This document shows positions 5,872-11,117 of a stretch of 11,117 bases of DNA, piece by piece. Source of the DNA: Caryophanales bacterium (lineage in GTDB: Bacteria; Bacillota_I; Bacilli_A; RFN20; CAG-826); the NCBI GenBank assembly GCA_028726925.1, contig JAQYPI010000027.1, positions 1 through 11,117 on the forward strand, given 5' to 3'. Positions within the stretch are counted from its first letter, which is position 1. Each line of letters begins with the position of its first letter. A model generated the notes under the pieces. The model made no database searches and was not told the DNA's origin. It saw nothing but the letters and a program-made list of their open reading frames with translations. The position numbers were made by a program, and so were the translations under genes.

Positions 5872-7872
5872 TCAACGAAGGAATGTTTCGTAAGCTCGGA
5901 CCCACGGGTACCAGGAACAAGCGAAATCCTCGGTCTTCGGGAGCCTCGGGGCAACTTCGTAACGGCAAGCATCGTTATAGAAGAACCCACCTCCCGTGAT
6001 GTAATCCATATGGTAATTCGCGCGGTTCTTCCCGGTTTCGTCGATCTTCGCGAAATTCGTCGTGAAGGAGCAAAGGGCTTTCTCGATGTGGGAATCGTCG
6101 TGAGCGAGCACCCCATACCAATAATCTGCCTCGCCTCGCCAGGCGGTCCAGCCATGGCCACAGCAAATCGCGGGGCCATCCTTATCCCCTTCCCAGCGCG
6201 TCTCCCACCAACGGAGGGACGAGCGATAGACATTCGCGTCGTAGGATTTCATGACCCAGGCCTCGTGGAAATCGAGGAATTCCTTGGCTTTCTTCAAATA
6301 GGCGTCGTCACGCTTGATCTTCGCGCAGTAATAAAGGAGGGTGAGGGCGCTGCAGGAGATGGAACCGTCTTCCATTCTTTCTTCCGCCTCGTCGGTATCC
6401 CCGCCTTCCGTCGGGAAATGGAATCCGCGGTCATAGACGTGACGCGTCATCCGTTCCGCGGCTTCTTGGTAACGCTTCGCCCGTTCCGGGTCTAACTCTC
6501 GGCAGAAAACCGCCATGTCGACGACGGGGATGATGAGGCAGGTGACGGTCGTGTAATCCTCGGGAACCCCGCCATGGCACGTCTCGATCCGCCCATCTTC
6601 CTTTTGATAGACCTCGAGGAACGTATCGAGGGCGCGAGTCGCGTATTCGTAGTAAATCTCGTCCCCATAGAGGCGATAGGCATCCAAAAGGAGCGTGATG
6701 CCGGAACATTGCTCCTGGATGCGGCTGGAACGGTAGATGTGGTAGGCCGGATAGCCATTCTGGGGCTTATCGAAAATCGTGAGGTCAGGGATGGCGTCCT
6801 TCTCTTCTTTGGCAAGGCACACCTTCATGAATTCGGCGATCTTGGCATCATAGTCCGCCCGCCTTCCATAGCGAAGCATATAACGCAACATAGCGGGGAC
6901 ATACCCCTGCCATTCGGTCAGGTTGTCGTAGGTTGGCAGGCCCTTGCAAGCGAGGATTCTTTCGTTGCAGCGTTCCGCGAGTTCTCGGAAATCGCCAAAG
7001 CCGAACACCGAGGCGTCGATTCCCTTCCTGCCGTTTTTGATCGGGGTAAGATACGCTTTTCCGAGGACCCCTTCATAATGGGCTTTCCCGTCCACGATGG
7101 GTAAGGTCTTGAGAATGCCTTTCCCTTCTAAGAGGACATGATCCGCGTCCCCGATGACTTCGACCTCGCCCTCCCCATCGAGGGCATAGCTTTTCTCGTA
7201 ACGGATCGCGGGGACGCCGAGCATCTCCGTCGCGATCGCGAGGCCTTCGTCGAGATCCTTGACCGCGAGCAAGGCGAGGGAAAGCTTATTTTGGAACGGC
7301 TTCCCTTTCCGATAGAGGGGATCAAAGGAAGCGAGGGCCTTGAGGTTCACGAAATAGGCCCCGCCGACATAAGGGGAATAATCGATTTTCCACCCATCCG
7401 CGGGGGAAAGGAAAAGGAGGAAGAGGTGGTTCCCGTCCACGTTGTCGAGCTCAATGTATTTGTAAGTCTCGTCTTTGCTCCGGTAGGGGCTCGAGAACTG
7501 GAATTGGCGTTCATAACCTCCCCCGTTCTTTTTCCCCATGAAATTGAACGGGAGGTTGAGTCCGAATTCCCCGAAATCGGTTCTATCGGTCGAAAGGTCG
7601 AGCCGAATCCCGCGGGGAAGGGGGGTAACTTCCAAGACGGTCGCTTGATCGCGGGACGAAAGGGAATACACGTCCCCGTTCTTTTTAAGAATCGGGAGTT
7701 CTTCTTTCTTGCTTTCATAGGGCGAGGTCTCGTAGATCCTCGTCTTGCGGATGTCTTCCCCAAGGGGAGTGTAAGTGACAGAAAGGGTTTCGGGATTGAA
7801 GATGGGCTTTTCGTCTCGGGAATCCAGGAAGGAAAGATGATCAAGGGAAGATTTTAAGATGATGTGGGGCAT
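5872..7872 (-). CDS. Uncharacterised 666-residue protein, probable alpha/alpha-toroid carbohydrate-active enzyme
   Basis: I cannot name the family. The first 310 residues or so read as beta-rich sequence (for example LPRGIRLDLSTDRTDFGEFG near 85-104), as in the beta-sandwich that precedes a catalytic barrel. Residues about 315-666 look like repeated helical hairpins with aromatic and acidic loops: DNLTEWQGYVP, ITLLLDAYRLYGDEIYYEYA, DGRIETCHGGVPEDY, EDGSISCSALTLLYY, SLRWWETRW. This is typical of (alpha/alpha)6 glycosidases, epimerases and polysaccharide lyases. A striking block AICCGHGWTAWRGEADYWYG (568-587) holds adjacent Cys570-Cys571, His573 and acidic Glu581 and Asp583, perhaps a metal or catalytic site. 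No signal peptide or membrane segment, so it is probably cytoplasmic and acts on imported oligosaccharide. The start at 7872 has AGGAGA 8 bases upstream; 28 more open codons upstream are not supported. No sugar transporter or regulator is adjacent. Confidence 0.8.
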   Translation of the reverse strand: MPHIILKSSLDHLSFLDSRDEKPIFNPETLSVTYTPLGEDIRKTRIYETSPYESKKEELPILKKNGDVYSLSSRDQATVLEVTPLPRGIRLDLSTDRTDFGEFGLNLPFNFMGKKNGGGYERQFQFSSPYRSKDETYKYIELDNVDGNHLFLLFLSPADGWKIDYSPYVGGAYFVNLKALASFDPLYRKGKPFQNKLSLALLAVKDLDEGLAIATEMLGVPAIRYEKSYALDGEGEVEVIGDADHVLLEGKGILKTLPIVDGKAHYEGVLGKAYLTPIKNGRKGIDASVFGFGDFRELAERCNERILACKGLPTYDNLTEWQGYVPAMLRYMLRYGRRADYDAKIAEFMKVCLAKEEKDAIPDLTIFDKPQNGYPAYHIYRSSRIQEQCSGITLLLDAYRLYGDEIYYEYATRALDTFLEVYQKEDGRIETCHGGVPEDYTTVTCLIIPVVDMAVFCRELDPERAKRYQEAAERMTRHVYDRGFHFPTEGGDTDEAEERMEDGSISCSALTLLYYCAKIKRDDAYLKKAKEFLDFHEAWVMKSYDANVYRSSLRWWETRWEGDKDGPAICCGHGWTAWRGEADYWYGVLAHDDSHIEKALCSFTTNFAKIDETGKNRANYHMDYITGGGFFYNDACRYEVAPRLPKTEDFACSWYPWVRAYETFLR

Positions 7873-7945
7873 GGATCGTTTCTCCTGAATTAAGGGTAAT
7901 GGAATCAAAAGGACAAAGAAAGGGGACGGGAGGGAAATCCTCGTA

Positions 7946-7970
7946 TCAAGTAACAATCCGATTACATTGA
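7946..7970. repeat. Imperfect inverted repeat upstream of the 666-residue enzyme, possible operator
   Basis: Arms TCAAGTAA (7946-7953) and TTACATTGA (7962-7970) pair over 8 bases with one bulged base around an 8-base centre. The repeat lies in the 106-base gap between the rpoE terminator and the enzyme start, about 75 bases before its ATG. I see no convincing -35/-10 pair in this gap, so an operator role is tentative. Confidence 0.35.
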
Positions 7971-7972
7971 CG

Positions 7973-7994
7973 AAAAAAGAGGCCCGGAGGCCTC
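7973..7994 (-). terminator. Rho-independent terminator after rpoE
   Basis: On the minus strand, GAGGCC (7989-7994) pairs with GGCCTC (7979-7984) around a 4-base loop and is followed by six T (7978-7973). It starts 19 bases after the rpoE stop and closes the ychF-ispF-argS-rpoE run. Confidence 0.88.
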
Positions 7995-8013
7995 ATTGTG
8001 TCAAATGGACGAA

Positions 8014-8451
8014 TCAGCGATCCCCGACGAAATCGGCGGCATCTTCGCGATCGCGGCGTTCGCGATCCTCGCCATCGTCCTCGGAGAAATCCTCGTCTTC
8101 GCTATCTTCGCGGAGGACGCCCATCATCGCTTCGTCGTAAAGCTTTTCTTCCTTGGCATCGGCTTCGTCGTCGGAGGCGCTTTCGATATCGCTATAAATC
8201 TCGGTGACGTCGACCTTGGCTTGGAGGTCATGGCGATCGGCGAGGTCCCAATAATTGTCCGCGAGAACAATGACGGCACCGCTCAAAGAGAGGTCGGCGT
8301 AGAAATGGCCGATGCGGTTCATCTCTTCCTCGGGGGTGATTTCGAGGGTTTCCTTGACGACGGCCCAAAGCTCGGGGAAGGACATCTCGCTTCCTTTTTC
8401 CTTGAGGGCGTCGATCGCGACTTGGATCATGCTTCCTTTTTCGATATTCAT
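8014..8451 (-). CDS. rpoE: DNA-directed RNA polymerase delta subunit
   Basis: Bacillota-specific accessory subunit of RNA polymerase that speeds polymerase recycling and lowers non-specific nucleic acid binding. The 145-residue product has the expected two parts. The N-terminal HARE-HTH fold covers residues about 7-75: SMIQVAIDALKEKGSEMSF, then IGHFYADLSLSGAVIVLADNYWDL, matching the 'FYTDLn.dGrF..L.d..WgL' motif of the family. After that comes a disordered, strongly acidic tail (88-145), which here also contains several Arg (DRERRDRED) and is shorter than the B. subtilis tail. The ATG at 8451 follows AAAGGA by about 9 bases; the ATG at 8430 has only a very close SD. It starts 45 bases after the argS stop, probably has its own promoter too, and ends the operon at a strong terminator. 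In B. subtilis rpoE sits next to pyrG, which is not seen here. Confidence 0.93.
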   Translation of the reverse strand: MNIEKGSMIQVAIDALKEKGSEMSFPELWAVVKETLEITPEEEMNRIGHFYADLSLSGAVIVLADNYWDLADRHDLQAKVDVTEIYSDIESASDDEADAKEEKLYDEAMMGVLREDSEDEDFSEDDGEDRERRDREDAADFVGDR

Positions 8452-8490
8452 GGGTTTTGTTTCCTTTCTTTTGGCAAGAATTCGGGCAAA

Positions 8491-8499
8491 TATATATCA
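8491..8499 (-). promoter_or_regulatory. Possible extended -10 promoter for rpoE, overlapping the argS stop codon
   Basis: On the minus strand TGA-TATATA gives an extended -10 (TGn followed by a 4 of 6 hexamer). The TGA is the argS stop codon itself (8497-8499). At 17 bases upstream only TTTCTT is found, a poor -35. Transcription would start near 8484, about 33 bases before the rpoE ATG, keeping its ribosome binding site. Confidence 0.4.
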
Positions 8500-10122
8500 C
8501 ATCTTCTCGGGAGAAGAAACCCCGAGAATGGCAAGAGCGTTGGACATCGCGATCTTGGAGGCCTTCGCGAGGGCGAGGCGGCTCGAGGTGGTCGGAATGT
8601 CGTCCCGGTCGATGATGCGGCAGTTCGTGTAGAACGAGTGGATGGCCGCGGCGAGCTTTTGGATGTAGGCGGCGATTTTGTAGGGGGCCCTCTCTTCCGC
8701 CGCGCCGCTTACGACGCCCGGGAAGTCCGCGAGCAGGCGGAGGAGCGCCATTTCGGCTTCTTCCTTGAGGAGCGGGGCCTTCTCGTCGAGGGGGATGTCG
8801 CTTCCAAGGGAGAGGACGCTGCAGCAACGGGCATGCGCGTATTGGGCGTAATAGACCGGGTTGTTCGAGGAGCGTTCCATCGCGAGGTTATAATCGAAAT
8901 CGAGGTGGCTCGACTGGCTGCGCTCGACGAAGAAATAGCGCACGGCGTCGACACCGACGTCTTCCACGAGATCGCGATGGGCGATGGCTTTGCCCGTGCG
9001 CTTGCTCATCTTCACTTCCTGGCCGTCGCGGTAGACGCGGACGACCTGGACGAAGGTGGCTTCGAGGACGTCCGGGGAATAACCCTTCATCATGAGGGCG
9101 CTCTTCATGCGGCCGATGTAGCCATGGTGGTCGGCGCCAAGAACGTCGATGAGGAGGTCATAGCCGCGGGCCATTTTGTCGTAGTGATAGCAAATGTCCG
9201 GCATGAAGTAGGTGTAGCAACCATCCGCCTTGATGACGGGGCGGTCCTTGTCGTCCACGAAGCGGGACGTGGCAAGATACGTGGCTCCCGCGTCTTCGTA
9301 GAGGTAAGGCTTCAAGAATTCGAGGGTCTTCTCGATGGTCCCGCCTTTGCGGATGTCCGACTCGTAGGAAACCTTGTCGAAATGGACGCGGAAGGCATCG
9401 AGGTCCTGACGGATTTTCGCGAGTTCGGCATCGATGCCGTAACGGATGAAGAACGCGTGGGATTCCTCGTTTTCCTCGAGGTATTTGTCCCCGAACTTCT
9501 CCTTGATGTCCTTCGCGATGTCGATGAGGTCGACGCCATGGTAATCGTTGTCCCCGAGGACGGCGTCTTCCTTGCCGAAGAGCTCGCAATAGCGGATATA
9601 GAGGGAATGGCCGAGATGCTCGACTTGGTTCCCGCAGTCATTCACGTAATATTCGCGGGTGACGTCATATCCCCCGGCATCGAGGAGGTTCGCGATGCTA
9701 TCGCCGACCGCGGCGCAGCGCGTATGGCCAAGGTGCAGGTCGCCGGTCGGGTTGGCGGAAACGTATTCGATGTTGACCTTGATTCCTTTCCGCGGAGAAC
9801 GCCCATAGGCTTCCTTCTCGCGGAGGATCGTCTCGACGACCCCTTGGAGGGCATCTTGCTTAAGGAAGAAATTGAGGAATCCCGGGCCCGCGATCTCGAC
9901 TTTTTCGAGGAAGGGGGAGGAGAGTTCTGGCAAAAGGCGCTTGGCAAGATCGAGGGGCTTAGCGCCGGCAAGCTTGCTGAAGCGCATCGCGGCATTCGTG
10001 GAATAGTCGCCGTGGGCGGCGTCGCGGGAATGTTCGATGACGATCAAAGAGGGATCGACTTCAAGGCCGATCGCTTTCGTCGCATCGAGGACGACGGCAC
10101 GGAGTTTTTCTTCGTTGGTCAT
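8497..10122 (-). CDS. argS: Arginine--tRNA ligase
   Basis: Class I aminoacyl-tRNA synthetase that charges tRNA-Arg with arginine using ATP in the cytoplasm. The 541-residue length is normal. The N-terminal Add1-type tRNA-binding domain runs to about residue 85 (AAHGDYSTNAAMR, GPGFLNFFL). The Rossmann catalytic domain has the HIGH motif as HLGH (130-133) in SANPTGDLHLGHTR, and the KMSKS loop as KMSKR (371-375). The DALR anticodon-binding domain is at the C-terminus (from about 425, NPVYYAQYAHARCC onward). The ATG at 10122 overlaps the ispF stop in an ATGA and has AAAGGA 6-7 bases upstream. TTA, CTA and TCA codons are absent, as the stop-free antisense frame shows. Confidence 0.97.
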   Translation of the reverse strand: MTNEEKLRAVVLDATKAIGLEVDPSLIVIEHSRDAAHGDYSTNAAMRFSKLAGAKPLDLAKRLLPELSSPFLEKVEIAGPGFLNFFLKQDALQGVVETILREKEAYGRSPRKGIKVNIEYVSANPTGDLHLGHTRCAAVGDSIANLLDAGGYDVTREYYVNDCGNQVEHLGHSLYIRYCELFGKEDAVLGDNDYHGVDLIDIAKDIKEKFGDKYLEENEESHAFFIRYGIDAELAKIRQDLDAFRVHFDKVSYESDIRKGGTIEKTLEFLKPYLYEDAGATYLATSRFVDDKDRPVIKADGCYTYFMPDICYHYDKMARGYDLLIDVLGADHHGYIGRMKSALMMKGYSPDVLEATFVQVVRVYRDGQEVKMSKRTGKAIAHRDLVEDVGVDAVRYFFVERSQSSHLDFDYNLAMERSSNNPVYYAQYAHARCCSVLSLGSDIPLDEKAPLLKEEAEMALLRLLADFPGVVSGAAEERAPYKIAAYIQKLAAAIHSFYTNCRIIDRDDIPTTSSRLALAKASKIAMSNALAILGVSSPEKM

Positions 10123-10607
10123 AAGGATGTCCTTTCTAAGAGCAGGGTCGCGGTGGCGCGGATCGCTTTCTTTTCGCCGACCGCGTCGAGCCCTTCGTTC
10201 GTCATGAGCTGAAGACCGATGTTGTCTTGGTCGGTCTCGAGGAGCCGCGCGAGGTTCGAGCGCATCGCCTCGGCATAGGGGAGGAGGCGAGGGGCTTCGG
10301 CAGAGAGGCCGACGTCTAGGTTCCCAAGGCGGTAGCCCCGTTTTTTGACGAGGTCATAGCAATGAGTCAGGATGAGGGATGAATCGATGCCTTCACAGGC
10401 CGGGTCATTCGGCGGGAAGTGCTGCCCGATGTCGCCGAGGGCGAGGGCGCCGAGCAAGGCGTCGGACACCGCGTGGAACACCACGTCGGCATCGCTATGG
10501 CCATCGAGGCCAAGGGGCGAGGGGACGCGGACCCCGGCGAGGATGAGGGGCCGGCCTTCCACGAGGCGATGGATGTCTTCGCCGTGCCCGATTCGATAGA
10601 GGCTCAT
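10119..10607 (-). CDS. ispF: 2-C-methyl-D-erythritol 2,4-cyclodiphosphate synthase
   Basis: Cytoplasmic trimeric zinc enzyme of the MEP (non-mevalonate) isoprenoid pathway; it cyclises CDP-methylerythritol phosphate to MEcPP with release of CMP. The 162 residues match the family length. Zinc ligands are Asp11 and His13 in GHGEDIHRL and His45 in DVVFHAVSDALLGA. The GHSDAD motif (36-41), GDIGQHFPP (58-66) and NLDVGLSAEAPRLLPY follow in order. The C-terminal motif is altered: TNEGLDAVGEKKAI replaces the usual KATTxExLGFxGRxEGIA, with Thr and Glu kept. The frame is open for 60 codons more, but ATG 10607 gives the family N-terminus and overlaps the ychF stop in ATGA. There is no Shine-Dalgarno sequence, so translation probably depends on coupling to ychF. 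No other MEP gene is in the window. Confidence 0.94.
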   Translation of the reverse strand: MSLYRIGHGEDIHRLVEGRPLILAGVRVPSPLGLDGHSDADVVFHAVSDALLGALALGDIGQHFPPNDPACEGIDSSLILTHCYDLVKKRGYRLGNLDVGLSAEAPRLLPYAEAMRSNLARLLETDQDNIGLQLMTNEGLDAVGEKKAIRATATLLLERTSL

Positions 10608-11117
10608 ACGTTGAAACGGAAGAAGACGATGTCGCCGTCTTTCATCACGTAATCCTTTCCCTCTTGGCGGAGCTTGCCCGCTTCTTTCACCGCGGCTTCC
10701 GAGCCGTAGGCGTGCAAGGCGTCGAAATCGTAGACCTCGGCCTTGATGAACCCTTTCTGGAAATCGCTGTGGATGACGCCCGCGCATTCCGGGGCGGTCA
10801 TGCCGTTATGGAACGTCCAGGCGCGGCATTCGTCGGTCCCGCAGGTGAAGAAGGTGCTGAGGTTCAAGAGCCGGTAGGCGGCTTTGACGAGCTTGTCCAA
10901 GCCGGATTCCTTCGTGCCGAGATCCTCAAGGAAAACGGCGCGGTCTTCTGGGCCGAGCTGAGAAATCTCGTACTCGATTTGACAAGAGACGGGGATGCAC
11001 TGGGCGTTTTGGCTCGCGGCGATCTCTTTCACTTTCTGATAATAGGCGCAAGATTCGATGTCCGCGTAATCCTCGGGGGCGACGTTTGCCACGTAAATGA
11101 TGGGCTTCAGGGTCAAG
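10604..11117 (-). CDS. ychF: YchF/OLA1-type ribosome-associated P-loop NTPase, 5' partial
   Basis: Obg-superfamily NTPase that binds ribosomes and is linked to stress and translation-start control. The frame runs off the right edge, so the P-loop half is missing; the TTG at 11116 is an internal leucine. The 170 C-terminal residues seen are about half of the usual 365. They begin in the G domain at the nucleotide-specificity loop (LKPIIYVANV), continue through the coiled-coil-linked part (IPVSCQIEYEISQL, EDLGTKESGLDKLVKAAYRLL), and end with the TGS domain (about 86-170: STFFTCGTDECRAWTF, GVIHSDFQKGFIKAEV, DGDIVFFRFNV). The base-recognition motif, NxxE in this family, reads N-V-A-P here with Glu one residue later. 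It is the first gene seen of the ychF-ispF-argS-rpoE run. Confidence 0.95.
   Translation of the reverse strand, partial: LTLKPIIYVANVAPEDYADIESCAYYQKVKEIAASQNAQCIPVSCQIEYEISQLGPEDRAVFLEDLGTKESGLDKLVKAAYRLLNLSTFFTCGTDECRAWTFHNGMTAPECAGVIHSDFQKGFIKAEVYDFDALHAYGSEAAVKEAGKLRQEGKDYVMKDGDIVFFRFNV

Noticed and set aside
5816..5968. A 51-codon N-terminal extension of the DHH phosphoesterase
   Set aside because: The extension overlaps the end of the 666-residue protein gene, has no family resemblance, and the ATG at 5815 gives the normal start of the domain.
7999..8008. TTGACA-like sequence near the end of rpoE on the minus strand, considered as a -35
   Set aside because: It is followed directly by the terminator hairpin, and no -10 lies at 16-18 bases.
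8502..8517. Inverted repeat TCTTCTC / GAGAAGA at the end of argS, considered as a terminator
   Set aside because: It lies within the argS coding sequence, has a 2-base centre and no T run after it on the minus strand. The clear terminator is after rpoE.
7996..10212. A 738-codon open frame on the + strand opposite rpoE and argS
   Set aside because: Same cause: it is in codon register with both rpoE and argS, which have strong family motifs. It is a codon-bias effect and not a gene.
10608..10787. A 60-codon N-terminal extension of IspF
   Set aside because: It lies within the ychF TGS domain in another frame, is Arg-rich and unlike IspF. The ATGA overlap at 10604-10607 marks the real start.
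1..11117. Search by eye for CRISPR repeats, tRNA cloverleafs, transposase genes, toxin-antitoxin pairs or defence islands
   Set aside because: Nothing found; coding density is high, gaps are short and every substantial gap is explained by promoters or terminators.

Overview
The window is a gene-dense stretch of bacterial chromosome holding twelve protein genes, two of them cut by the edges. TGA is the stop codon of at least six genes (the M3 peptidase, the 666-residue protein, rpoE, argS, ispF, ychF), so the standard bacterial code applies and not the Mycoplasma code. An RNA polymerase delta subunit (rpoE), an M3 oligoendopeptidase of the non-PepF type and an NrnA-like DHH phosphoesterase point to Bacillota, probably the Bacilli side. 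The base composition is clearly GC-rich by eye and TTA, CTA and TCA codons are avoided, which suggests one of the uncultured gut-type lineages near Erysipelotrichia or Mollicutes. That placement is inference. There are no mobile elements, CRISPR arrays, tRNAs or rRNAs.

Layout, left to right. (1) 3-1037, + strand: the C-terminal two thirds of an M32 metallocarboxypeptidase. It converges on the next operon across a terminator that could work in both directions (1045-1076). (2) 1089-3206, - strand: a small winged-helix-like protein (RQC-like) followed by an M3 oligoendopeptidase. (3) 3341-3649, + strand: a stand-alone Nfu-type Fe-S carrier, divergent from (2), with a strong promoter and terminator. 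(4) 3729-3965, - strand: a 78-residue membrane protein with its own promoter, strong ribosome binding site and terminator. (5) 4044-5815, - strand: an NrnA-like nanoRNase/pAp phosphatase overlapping a CysQ-like bisphosphate nucleotidase, two enzymes that converge on pAp and short RNA turnover. (6) 5872-7872, - strand: a 666-residue protein of unrecognised function that looks like an alpha/alpha-toroid carbohydrate enzyme. (7) 8014-11117, - strand: a housekeeping run ychF (partial), ispF, argS, rpoE. The first two junctions are 4-base ATGA overlaps, and a clear terminator follows rpoE.

Most of the window is ordinary housekeeping. The points worth a second look are the divergent 3206/3341 pair, where both -10 elements sit 9-10 bases before the start codon and imply leaderless mRNAs; the overlapping nrnA-cysQ pair; the orphan 666-residue enzyme with an inverted repeat upstream; the stand-alone RQC-like protein; the small membrane protein with an unusually complete expression cassette; and a changed nucleotide-specificity motif in YchF. 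I do not see a defence system or any clearly new multi-gene system.
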